Part shown: in pieces, positions 1-12,100 of the stretch
Position numbering within the stretch: the first letter of the stretch is position 1
Layout: every line of letters begins with the position of its first letter
NCBI GenBank assembly: GCA_018873245.2
Contig: JAEMBT020000006.1
Span: 4,579,855-4,643,854, forward strand
Direction: 5' to 3'
DNA from: Archegozetes longisetosus
Taxonomy: Eukaryota; Arthropoda; Arachnida; Sarcoptiformes; Trhypochthoniidae
DNA: 64,000 nt
Notes under the pieces: model-generated
Seen by the model: only the letters and a program-made list of their open reading frames with translations
What the model was told of the DNA's origin: nothing
Databases searched by the model: none
Translations under genes and position numbers: made by a program

Positions 1-158
1 ATTCCACGATTCGAATTCTGATTAACTGGAAAATAAGGTGTATTGAACTCCTCGCCCCGTTCTAAGGGCAAAGGGAGGGCACAGGCAGTGCCCAGTGGGG
101 CAGTTCCCCAGAGCGCTCAACGGTGAAAACTATCGTTTTATTTTTCAAATTCTCAAGA

Positions 159-500
159 TCACATGAGTGTTATCATTGTATTCAGTTTGTCGAGACCGTT
201 TCAACGATATATATGTTGTAGGGGTTAAGTATTTTGGTCAGAGGTCAGAAGTCAGAGGTCACCCGTCGGTAAACTCGAGATCACAGGTTACCATGTCTGG
301 CATCGTTGAGCTCTGTATGTCGAGACCTTTCCAACGATATGTATGTTGTAGGGGTTAAATATTGTGATAATAAGTCAGAGATTAAAGGTCACCCGTCGGC
401 GAAGCCAAGGTCACAGGTCATCATATATGGTATCGTTGGACTCAGCTTGACGAGACCTTTCCAACGACATATGACTTGTTGATATAGGTCAATAGGAACA
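159..500. repeat. 130-bp tandem repeat, about 2.6 copies
   Basis: The phrase GTCGAGACC followed by TTTCAACGATAT or TTCCAACGATAT recurs at about 189, 319 and 449, a constant period of 130 bases. Each unit also repeats GGTCACCCGTCGG and the CATCGTTG block. The third copy is cut short near 500. Short open frames across it are by-products of the repeat. The 130 bases before it are GC-richer than the surroundings and I recognise nothing in them. Confidence 0.85.
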
Positions 501-1234
501 CCCCGAACAAGGATTGCTAAGATTCACCCATTCTTTCTACAACAAAGATTGAGAGTTTTATTAAAGATGAAATTCAGTGCTATTATTTTTGCGCATTCCC
601 TTATTTTTGTAGGCGGCATTACGGTTCTGCAATAATTTCGGCTAAAATAATTGTTCAGCGATTATTTGATTAAATTTTACATTTTGACCACGTCTATTGG
701 CAATATGAGCAAGATAATATATCGACATTTAGCTAATTTCAACAAGTTTATATATAGATTTAACAAGAATCAGGTTACTGAATGACTTACATTGTGCATT
801 TTGTATAGATCCTTTAATAAGCCTTTTAACGGTAAATAATAGGAATCTATGACTAATAAAGTTTACAAACTTTTTCCTTTACCTTTTATTATTTTGAGTT
901 TCAAATATTTACCATGTTTAACCCTTAAGAACATAGATTCAGCAATGCATTGATAATAGTTAGGCGTATGCTAATCTTTGATAACGTTGTCAACAATTAA
1001 AATGTTCGAAGCTAGATGAGTACATTTCACACTCGCACCCGCAGAGCTGTGCGGGTACGCTCACGTTTACAATAGATACGAGTGCAAAACTAGGCGGGTG
1101 TAGGCTGTGAGAGTTTGAAAATCGTTCCCTTCATACCCTCACAAAGTTTTGATAAGATTTTACAACTGTTTAAAATGATTCAATTATACTTTCAAAGAAA
1201 ATCTATTACAATAATTAGAAGAAAAGAGATACAC
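501..1234. other. AT-rich spacer, no feature seen
   Basis: No coding frame, RNA gene or clear repeat is visible in this stretch. Confidence 0.5.
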
Positions 1235-1240
1235 TCATAG

Positions 1241-1787
1241 GCAAAGGGAGTAAAAATCGGGAGTAAAAACCTCCAAAATCGGTCGGGAATCGGGAGTATA
1301 AAATGGCCAAAATCGGGAAAATAAAATTTTTAATTTGTTTTTATTTTTCATATCATTCAAAGAATAACATTTTCTTTCAAATTTACAAATTTGCATTTTT
1401 ACAAATCATTTAAATAAAACATTCATTAAGTCGATGCAAACACTGATACAGTGAGACAACAGTTCATACCAGTGCTGAATACAGTCTTTAATTAAAACTG
1501 TTTGCAATAAATTATATTTTGTTAAATTTTTACAGTTTTTTGTGTTTAAGTATTTTTGATCTTAAAGTGATTGATAAAAATCTGAATTACTTTTGAAAAA
1601 ATGCGTTTTTCGGGACTTATTTTGAAAAACTGCTTAATTCGGGAATAAACCCTAAAATCGGGAAAATTCGGGAAAATAAAACTTTGCATTTTGAGTCAAT
1701 TAAATGCTATTAGACTAATACTAAATAATTCCCGATATTCTTCCCTCTCGTTCTGATTCGGGAATTCCCGATTTTTACTCCCTTTGC
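1241..1787. mobile_element. 547-bp non-autonomous DNA transposon (MITE)
   Basis: The element starts GCAAAGGGAGTAAAAATCGG and ends with the exact reverse complement, a perfect inverted repeat of 21 bases. Both sides are flanked by TCATAG (1235-1240 and 1788-1793), a plausible 6-bp target-site duplication. The interior is AT-rich with scattered CGGGAA words and no coding frame. The superfamily is not assigned; the 6-bp duplication argues against Tc1/mariner (TA) and hAT (8 bp). Confidence 0.8.
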
Positions 1788-1793
1788 TCATAG

Positions 1794-3161
1794 GGAAATG
1801 TGCAATAGACATTATAGCAGGGATGCTAACATTTCATCGAGTGAGAGCTGAAGAAAAAATTCTAAATGAAAGATCATGGAGTAATTCTTGAGAGATTTCT
1901 AATAAGTTATTAGTCTTCATGAAGATTAGCATATTTTGGATTAAATTTTACAAAAAATTAACCAGATTACATTTATTAAGAGTATATCAGTAAAGCTATT
2001 GTGTGGATTACCACCCGATTTCGGCTAATTTCGTGAGATTTCAAAATACAGAGTGACCAAGCACAATTTTGATCTAGTAATTACATGAAATGACCAGAAA
2101 TACTTTTAAAAATGCAGTTACGATTATTATTTCAACAAAATGTTTGTTATTTTGATAAATATTATATATTGAATATAACATTTACAAGAATTAAATATAT
2201 TGATAGTGAAGCAAACATGAAGTGAAAACGAAGTTTAAAAAACTCACTAAAATATGTAACTAGTAAGATAATTTCATAACTTTTGACCAAATCCGTGAGA
2301 TTCGCTATTTGAAGTACTCGATCTATGAGACTGAAACGGCAAGTCAATTAGATGAGAGGTTGTAATCCTGACCACAGTTTATTTTTGCTATGGTATTGAT
2401 AGTTAGAATATAATGTTTCTTAATCCCAAATTTTAAAGATTATCAGATTTTAAAATGAGTAAAAATAATAAAAATGTTTATTTGCGATACAGAAGTGTAT
2501 CCGAAGAGTAAGGAAATGAAAATTGATGAATTATTTAGCTAAAATGAAGAAGAATTCACTATTCAATTCCGAAATGAAAGTACTTCTAATATAAAATAAT
2601 TCCAATTTTGAATTTCTCCTCGTCCACATTTTTTACTGCGGGTATTAAGAGTTTCTAAGATGCGCACTTCTATCCAAAAGTTTTTACCGGTTTTTTTCAT
2701 AGTTCAGCGAAAATTCAAGATAATTTCCTTATCACTGATTGCTTTCAAAGATCTAATTAAACATGCCAACGAAAATATGAAATCTTTTGTGCTTTAGTGA
2801 AACACTCGATTATTCAGGTAATGATCGATTGTTCACTGTAGACAAAGTACAGATTTTCATAATAATTCTGTACTATTAGTGTAAAATGGATTTTAGATAT
2901 AATCAAGAACTTCTAACTTATTTCTGAAATACGTTTCAAGTTTTTTATGTGAAATTTTCCATAAAATAAAAGATAATAAAAATCACTTAAAAGATGTTTT
3001 AATATTATTATTCACGCCATTCATCTTTTATCTAACTTCTAATGTACTCTTACTGCAGTCATTAAGAATTTATTTGTTATTTAAAGGACGAAAAAGAGTG
3101 GAAATTTATATTAGAAACCATATGCAACTTAACCGAATAAGGGATTCGATAAGAGACAATA
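1794..3161. other. Upstream region of the MET-like gene
   Basis: This is AT-rich sequence with no convincing coding exon. It should contain the promoter and 5' untranslated region of the receptor gene, but I cannot point to a specific TATA box or initiator. Confidence 0.4.
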
Positions 3162-6100
3162 ATGGTTTTTCAAAATTTTGTATGTGCTTTAAGGACGGTA
3201 TTTACAAAATTTCGTGTTTGTTTATTTATTATCATGATTTTATTGATTTGGCATAACAAAAATATTGTAGCATTAGAAAAAATGATACCTAAGCAAATTA
3301 GAAATATGAAGACAATTGAATTCAAGTCAGAACCTTTATATCGCGTGATAGTTAATCGTGATAATAATGATATAATAGTTGGCGCGCGCAATGCCATTTA
3401 TAAATTATCGCAAGATGATTTCGAAAAGAATGAAGAATTCATTCCAAGAGAAGAATTCATAACGGGACCAGTTAATGATAGCTTAGATTGTTTGCCTCCG
3501 CCGGCCAGATGTGAAGCAAGAAAATCATTAGCTGATAATGATAACCAAATTTTATTAATCAAATACGATCATAAGGATTTCCCTCTGTTATTAGCGTGTG
3601 GCGACGCATACCAGGGCATCTGTTACTTCCTTAAAGCTGCAAATTTGTCTTATATTCAAGTTTATAATTCAACGAATGATCACTTGAATTATGTCGGCAG
3701 TAAATCATCAAGTTTTGCTTTTTTTGCTCCCTATTCAAAATCAACAGATGTCTTATATGTCGCTCATTCCTATGATGGAAGACCTGTCGAATTTAGTCCG
3801 CCTTCTATTTCAAGTAGAAAATTGAATGGGAATAATGGTAAATCAAGTTCATTTATTTATTGTTAAATGTTGAGTCTGTTCGAGATTGTTTTCCTAACTG
3901 AAATCTAGATGTTGAGCTTTTACTTGATAAAAGTAGAATCATTGGTTCCTAAAATAATTTCTAAGTAATCTTATGTCAACGCTTCGAGCATGAAAGCTGC
4001 TCGAATCTTTCATTTATTCACGACTGGTAAGATGGAACTGCATTATAATCATGTAAACTCATGGCAGTATAAATTTTCCTATTATAGAGTATTGTATAAA
4101 TGAACCCACCTTTTAAAGAAATGCGTTAACTCATAGGTCTTTTACTGTCGATTAAAAATACTTTCTATATTGAATTCAATCCATCTTTAATACATCGTAA
4201 AAGGCCTATGAGTTAGCGAATTTCTTCAAAAAGTAAGTTCAAATAAAAGCTCTAATAGGCAAATTTATACCGCCACGAGTCTACTATATGCAGGGTTAAA
4301 GTTTTTTTTACTGAACTTAATCATTTTAATGTCTGATAATTGTATCAATTTCGAATGCATTGTTTCTCTAAACTGACCAATAATTAGTAGCAATAAGGTT
4401 AAGAACGATTGATTTAAGATCTTTTACTCAGATATGAATACAATATTTGCCAGTTATTATCTGATCTTCAAATTCAGATTTTCATCACATCCTCTTTGGT
4501 AGATAAATTTTAACCAATTTAATCACGTATTCAATTGCTGCCTAGTCAATTAATATTCGATTATTTTGTTGCAAAATATTGTCGGTGATTAAAATAAGGA
4601 GGTGGACTTGTGATATACATATATATCAAGAGCCGCACCCATAATACTTCATATCCGGTGTCTCCTAGGTCACAACCCGAAAATTGGCCATACCTGCTTG
4701 TTCAAAAAGTTTTAAGATATACTTCCAATTTATTCCTGCGTTACTGAAGTTACATCGATAGTAAAATTGATTTTTCTCCATCACTTCAAACCTGTAAGAA
4801 TGACTCATTTCATTAAACAAATCGTTTCCAAAATATTTCACCTTGAAATCTTCATTGGAATAGCATTAAAGTTGTAAAATTATTACAAAAAAATAGTTGA
4901 GTATTACTTCCTCATTCGAACGGCATTACGAACTGTGTGATTAGAGCCTCGTTTAACAATCTTTACGAATCTGATTTAACCAAAGCGGAAGATAAAGTCG
5001 GGATGCTTTGCGTCCCTCACCTTGCGATCTGATTCGAAATTCATGCAAGTGGATGCTTAACCACTTGATAGAGAAATTTTAGATGTGGCATGTCGTTCCA
5101 ATAGATACTTTAAAATGGAATATTTCGAAAGTAGTTCATTCAAGCAAAAAGAGGAGTCATTGTTGTGTATATGATCTGATAGAGAGAATCAATTTTACTA
5201 TTATTGTAACTTTAGTAGTGCTGGGGTAAATTAGGGCATATACGAAGCACTTTTAAAAAAGTGGAGAGCTAACTTTCGTGGCGTGATTAAGGGTAGTAGA
5301 TGTAAAATATGATGAGCATGGCACTTGAAGTGTCTAAGAATCGTCCCATTTCCTCATTCTCCTTGCAGATATAAGAATTCCAGTAATAAGTTTCATTCTT
5401 CAATATATAATTACATATCTCAAAAACTGTTTTCATGAATATATTATCATATATCATATAACTACGAAAGTGCATGAACAAAATATTACTATTTTTGGGA
5501 CAATAAAATAAATTTGACTCACAAGCTTATATGAAAGTTTTACTGATAAAAAAGACTTGAAATTTGAAAAATTTAGTATTTTAGCTACAGATTAGATCAT
5601 TTGAAGTTAGATTATGACTAGCAGTAGTGTTAAAGTCAGCGTAAGAGTTTCCGCGCTGACACCTTTCTAAAAAAACTCTTCTAGGAACTTTTTACATCAT
5701 TGGATACTATAACTATCCAGAGCAAACATCTATAAAATTCAAGTAAATAATTTCAAATCTTAATTAGATTTATAGCATAGACTGTATATCTTATAAGTTC
5801 GAATATGGTATATTTGACAAAATTTCGCTAATAGTAATCGCATCATATTAACAAAGTGTACTGTTTATAGTGAAATGAAGTGCAACATATCTCATAATTC
5901 TATATCATTCGTAATATCAATGCACGTAAAATTTCCTGAATTATAAATGTTTGATAACCCGATTCCCAGTCAATGCTTCAAAATAAATCTTAAGAAAATT
6001 TGTCAATGAAGCTTTTCGACGCTGAATAGTATAAACACTTATAAAATTGTATCAAAAATAAGATAGGATAATACATAGTCACTTCAATTTTTGTTATAAT

Positions 6101-9100
6101 GATTACTCTGCACAAAAAAATAAATCACAAAGTTGAGACAAAACTTTAAATGTCAAGACTAATGAAAACACTTTAGATTTCTAGAAAAGAGTTATTGTAT
6201 TTTATTTGATGATTATATGATAGTATAGCAATTATAGATTAACATACTCTAATTCATGTGACTAAGTCAAGGCTCTGGTTATAAATAACCACTTAAATGT
6301 CAGGGACTACAAAAGGATCATTCTCATTTATATTCCATCCCAGTTTATGTCTCGGGTAATAACATAATAAGAATTTGAACACAATTACTCGAATTTTATA
6401 CATATATGTTTATTCCAAATGGTTATACTGTCCAATGATATAAAAAGGTTTTAGAATTGTTTTCTAGAAGGAATCAGGGCACAAACTTCTCAGTCCACCA
6501 TAATATGAGAAATGAACAGTCTGTGTGGGCGAAAATATTTTTTTCTTGATGATTCACTTGAATATTTTATCAACCACGAGTATAATACATTATTTTCTTA
6601 AGTCACTTTATAATTTGCTTACTTATTTCTAGATAAATGACTAGAAGAGATAAAGGCATTTGAAAATGTTTACTTTAAGTGTAACAATAGAAGCCGTTTC
6701 TTAGAAACTACTGTTTTTAGTATCATTTGGGGTCAAAAATCAAACATTTTAATCCTTTCGTAAAATAGTCAACAGTGATTATACTGAAATCACAAGACAT
6801 GCTCTTGATAATAAACGAGGAAAAATATTTTATTTTTATCACTATAAGATAAAACTTGAAGTTTCCAGCACAAGCGTTCGATAAGTTATAGAGTGGTTTT
6901 CATAATATTTATAGAATTCGAAATTTTTCATAAGATAACTTTGTTATAATTTACATTCATAGATAGTTTGAGGAGACTCAATGACTTCAAGTGAAAGGTT
7001 TATTAGCAACCCATAGTTTATCCAAAGAGAAACAATTCATCAAAGTTGGTTGATGATGAGGAGTAGGAAATCTTCAAGTACCTTCCTGCTTAGTTTTGTC
7101 AACGACTGTACATGTATAAACTATACGGGATCCTAATTAATGATCTACAGTAAAATCTATGAGATAGAGCAAAATTAATTTCATATTTGGATTCTACTTA
7201 AAAGATACATTAAAATCTGTTTTTTCCAAAGGTTTGAAAAAAAGCGTTACATCTATTTTGGACAAAACACCAAAAGTAATCAAAATCTTTATAGTCAGTA
7301 ATTGTTGATTAAAATCTTGGGTATACTTTAGTATAACACCGGTCGCAGACCAATACCAAATTTAGAATATAGATAGTACTCATCGAGTGATAAAAGAATA
7401 TGAAGGTTTTACCCGCTGCAAATCAACGAGGCGGAGTTATTGATCACCGAAGTCGGTGGACATAGCGCCGAATATATCGTATATTCCGCACCCAATTCCA
7501 ATGTGAGCGGTGCTAATAGACTAGAATGAGAGTACAGATTACATATATACGACTAGGATTGTGAAGGACAATCTAGGTTCCTAAACAGGGGCGGAGTTCC
7601 AAAAGGTTCCGTAATTCGAGAAAATTCGAAGACTTTACAGAAAATTCTAGAACATTCTATGAAATTCCAAAATCTTCTCTGAAATTTAGGAACATTCTAC
7701 AATATTCTAGAATTCTCCCCCTAGGTTCTAGAACATTTTGTAAAATTCTAGTTATTTGAAGAAGTTTCCAGAAACTTCCAGAACATTTATTAAAGGGTAT
7801 ATGTCGATCCATTTCGTAACTTTTCGATATCGATTTGAGTTAGGTTGGGTTACTATAGGTTTAGTTAGGTTAGGTTAGCTTTAGTCACAAAAATACGGAG
7901 CCTAACGATCGCGCGAGTTGGCGATTGCACCAATCGATTTTCAGCAACTTGGCCCCCCCTCCTCTGAGCGCGTGAATATATATGTATGCGGCAGGTATGA
8001 CCTGCATATTCGTGAACAACATCGGTAGGAGTATGTACATACAAAGTCTGGTGCTGATCTGCGACAGGTGTTATACTAAAGTATCTCCAAAACCTTTAAA
8101 ACATTTTATTAAATTATGGTCAAGATAGCGATAATCAAGGATTAATTCATCGAATAAAATGCAAAGCTTTTGGAGAAGCTAGAGATTCAGGCGCTGATTT
8201 TAGTGATCCAAAGTCGATTTCGAGCAAATTAAACAGAAGTGTCCATTGAGTGACAGACAATTGGAATAAAACTGAAGAGGGTAAAATTCTGATTTTCGAA
8301 AGTGTGGTCGACCTTTTGAAATCACACAAGAGTGTCGAGAAATTATCAAGAATTCAAGCTATGTGCAGAAAGCAACAGTGAATCTAAGACTTTGATTACT
8401 TTTGATGTTTTGTTCAATAAAAGATGTAACGCTTTTTTCAAATCTTTTCGGGTGCTTATTAGCAAGATTTGAAATTTTGCGCATTTCATTTCGTTTTCAA
8501 TATTCTTGGCCTACCTAAACTAATCTTCCTGTCTATTACATCTAAATTATTAGCAACTTTGTAAGTATTTCTCTAAACAGTTCTTTATAGAATTTTTGTC
8601 ATATTATGAAAATCTTTAATACCACTTTCATATAGGATTTTGACTTTCAAACGATTATTACATTTTTAGACAGTCTCATTCAAAATACTTATGGTATATA
8701 GCAAAATTTGCTGAAACTCTCATTATGTTATGTTCGATCAAAATATCGAGAGCCTTAGAACTTTGCGCCAATTTTTTGCTCTTAGGTTTAGCCTCTAAAT
8801 GAGTTACGTTTGCATTTTCATAGGACTAAAATACTATAATCATTTTAAGCAGTTAAAATATTTTCCTCATATTTAGGACTTTTCGTCAATTGATTTTCAC
8901 ACATTATTCATTATTTTTCATATCATCAACGCAACCGATCAGTGTTAGAGAAACGCAGGAACACGAAACTAAACTCATAAGAATTTGCCAAAACGATGCT
9001 CAATTCACCTCATATGTGGAAATACCATTGATTTGTGGTGAAGAAGAGGTAATTGGCTCGAATCATGACAATAATAATGAAAAAAATAAAAACCCGATGT

Positions 9101-12100
9101 ATTTCGTTGCAAGCACTGCTTATTTCGGAAAAATCGGTTCAAATAAGTTCAGAGAGTTGGATATTAAAAGTGAAAACGATTCTGGTACATTGTTTGTGGC
9201 ATTCAGTGAGCAAGCTCATGTAACATCTTTCAATAAAAGTGTCAGTTCAGCCATTTGTGCTTTTAGTATGAATAAAATTAATAAAGCCTTCAATAACGCA
9301 GCCAAAGATTGTTTCCATGGTGGAAGCGAAGTAGAGATTCTCGAACTAATCGTTGGCGAGAAAAGAGAATGCGTGAAAACTGATTCCGGAAATGACTACT
9401 GCGGCAGTAGTCATAATCCTTATGTTGAAAGTCGTAGACCTTTAAATGGGTTGTTTTTAAACTCAATTCAAGGTATCAAAATTTCGTGTTGATCTGGAAC
9501 CGATGGTTGTCTAACGAATCGTATTTAATTTAAATATTTTCAGGAAGCATAACGTCACTTGCGGTTGCTATTCAAGGGTCAAAATCTGTGGCTGTGATCG
9601 GAACAGAAGACGGAAGAATAATGAAAGTACTGATGAATGAAGGTGCGGCCAATCAGAAACCACTATTTGAAACGACAATTTCGGGTCAGTCATCAGACAG
9701 ATCAATACGACCGAATCCAGCATTCGATAATCAAGAAGAATATCTTTATTTACTGTCTGGCAATCAATTGGTTAAGTTTCCATTCAGTTCGTGTTCATTA
9801 CACGCAGACTGTGCCTCATGTCTCGATCCATCAGATCCATTAGGTTGCGGATGGTGTGGAGATTATTGTGCCACTGATAAAGAGTGTATGCACCCAACTC
9901 TAATGAGCAGATCGTGGTGTCCACCGGAACTATTTGAGTTCACTCCGAAATCTGGCCCACTATCGGGCGGAACTATAGTTGCCATAAATGGAAGTAATTT
10001 GGGTAAACCTCACCAGTCGTCCGGAAAAAGTGACATCAGTGTAACCATTGCCGGATCTGAATGTGAAGTCATTGATTGGCAGCCAACAAGAGTTCGATGC
10101 AGAACAAAACCAGTCGAAAAAGAAGTCTCTGGTATTCATTTAGCTTTTCTCTCATTTTCTGATAGTTTTTAGTCAATTTTGTACTTATTTCACGAGTTAA
10201 ATCATAAGTTAAGCTCTAAATCATAATTATACTTAGATTTTCGGAGATTCCAGACTCTGATCATTGAAGCCTGCATTTTTAGAATAATAGACAACAAACG
10301 TTTCATCAGCTAATCATATCTTTTAGCAGTTTTAAAACTCCTGCAAAACTATCAGTTTTGAAAATTCTGATATACCATATTCTGAATATGATTCTCGAAA
10401 ACCCCCCTGGCTTTCGGAAATCTGATTTCAGTCATGAAGTATTTATGCTTTTTGAGATAAGTGTCGAAGCCGAGAAAGAATCATGTGTTCAAAAGACAGA
10501 ATTGACTCAATTATTGAACTCGAAATTGAAACTAATGATAATTTATTTCGCATGAAATAACTCAGAAGTATTTCTTCAAGTTCAAAAGAATCTTTATCAT
10601 AAAGAACTCTGGTTTCCCTTTTGCGTTGCGTTCGATTGATCCCATGACGACAATGTCGATAGGGAACAGATCGAGAAATATTGAGGGTATCTCGATGAGA
10701 ATGAGTTGACCAGATGAGGTGTAAAACGGTGGTATGGTAAACTGATACGTGTGAAAACTCTTAATGTACTCGCGGATATCTATAGACGTTGCTTATCGCC
10801 AATGCAGGAACGCGATTGATTTTTGAGCCTTTTATTAGGTGGCGCTTCTTATAGTCAGAGGGGGAGATACTTACCAAAGGCTGCGAGTAGTTCAGCTTGC
10901 TATTTTAAGAGAGCATAGATCTCAATTTCGGCTTTTTATTGAAGCACTCCAGGAGTTCTCCGGTGATATATATCGGTGATGCGGTATCAATTAGGGTATT
11001 AGCTTCTATGTAGTGAATCTTTAATCGAATTTTAATGAGTCGATGTGGTAAAAATGAATTTTTAAAAATTAGTTCAAAGCGTTTCTTCGGTGTAGTTCGA
11101 TGATCCGATATGGCAGCGTTGTAACAGTTCTCGATTGAGTACGTCGCAGTAACTACTGTACCAATGCTGCTAGATGATGTAGGTATCTTTACGTAAACGA
11201 CACAGCTTTGGGGGCTGTGAATTATTTCTCCATTGGTTGTCCAAAGCTTTATATCTTCGAATGTTAGAGTGGATGATGCGTTTCGTATGGGAGGTACTAT
11301 CATCGAGTATGCAGTTAACCGTTTTGATAAATCTTTGTGTTGTCACAATATGTAACCACTTAGTTGAGGATTTTATGTTAGTAGTGATAATAGAACTGCA
11401 GAGATCAGGAACCTTCCGTAAGCTGCTTTACCATTGAGGTTCGCAGTGATGTGTGCCAAAGAAAGAGCATTTTATTGTCTAAGTATGCTTTGACGATTTC
11501 GTTTTTCTAGAGGCAACAGCGCTGTGCTGAGACGATAAGATACACTGAGATTATCGAAATACTACAGAAATCGACTTTTATATTCTACATATATAAGTAT
11601 TGTGATGCCCGAAGCGAACTCCACTACGATTCGGCACAGAGCTTCGTTTCAGAGATATTGCATAAAGATTCGTAGCCTTTCGGTATCTGTTAGGTTAGGT
11701 TAGGTTAGGCTTACTGTAGCAGACGTGATGACCACGTCGAAAAACGAGTTCCATCTTTGCAAAGACATGAATCGTTTGCCCCGCTCTAGTGACTGAGCCG
11801 GAGACGTTCAGTACTTTTACGTGAGGCTGGTGTCGACATATCTATCGTGGCGCTAATGATGTGCTGAATAGTCTTATCAGAGCTGAATTGAGTTTTGAAA
11901 ATTTATGGTGAAAGCGTGCTCTTCTTAAAGTATGATGAATTCCCTCTCGTATACATGTGATCTGGTGATCCAGATCCTTAGCAATGACTGATGGAAGATC
12001 TAGTTTAGAAAATGTAGACAAAATATTATTCATAAAACCTCATTTTGATTAATATGGATATGACGTACAGAGTTACCACTAACTATTATGCAGATGTACA

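Larger units (their letters stand above)
7326..8081. mobile_element. 756-bp TA-flanked MITE with heat-shock-element-like arrays
   Basis: Ends are CTTTAGTATAACACC and GGTGTTATACTAAAG, extending to about 30 imperfect bases (next GTCGCAGA), with TA at 7324-7325 and 8082-8083. This fits a Tc1/mariner-type insertion. The interior has three blocks: GC-richer unique sequence (7420-7560), a run of TTCnnGAA words (7640-7785) and TTAGG-like repeats (7840-7882). No transposase is present, so it would have moved in trans. The TTCnnGAA run includes units at exactly 5-base spacing, the arrangement bound by heat shock factor. Confidence 0.75.
7229..8447. mobile_element. DNA element with 60-bp inverted repeats, split by another element
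   Basis: The left end (7229-7288) and right end (8388-8447) are near-perfect reverse complements of about 60 bases, both containing GCGTTACATCT and CAAAAGTAATCAAA. The space between is filled by a second TA-flanked element (7326-8081) plus about 300 bases that carry a coding relic (8101-8386). Without the insert the host element would be about 460 bases. It lies in intron 2 of the MET-like gene. Confidence 0.75.

Noticed and set aside
3838..8876. Direct splice of exon 1 (3837) to exon 3 (8877)
   Set aside because: Phases disagree and about 20 Sema residues would be missing; the 58-base exon at 5685-5742 resolves both problems.
9001..9472. Furin cleavage site in the Sema domain as in vertebrate MET
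   Set aside because: No R-x-K/R-R motif occurs in the exon covering the equivalent position.
10905..11303. 132-codon minus-strand frame with IDTASPIY, resembling a retroviral-type aspartic protease site
   Set aside because: The order of flanking motifs does not fit a protease, the catalytic Gly is Ala, and no reverse transcriptase or LTR is visible nearby.
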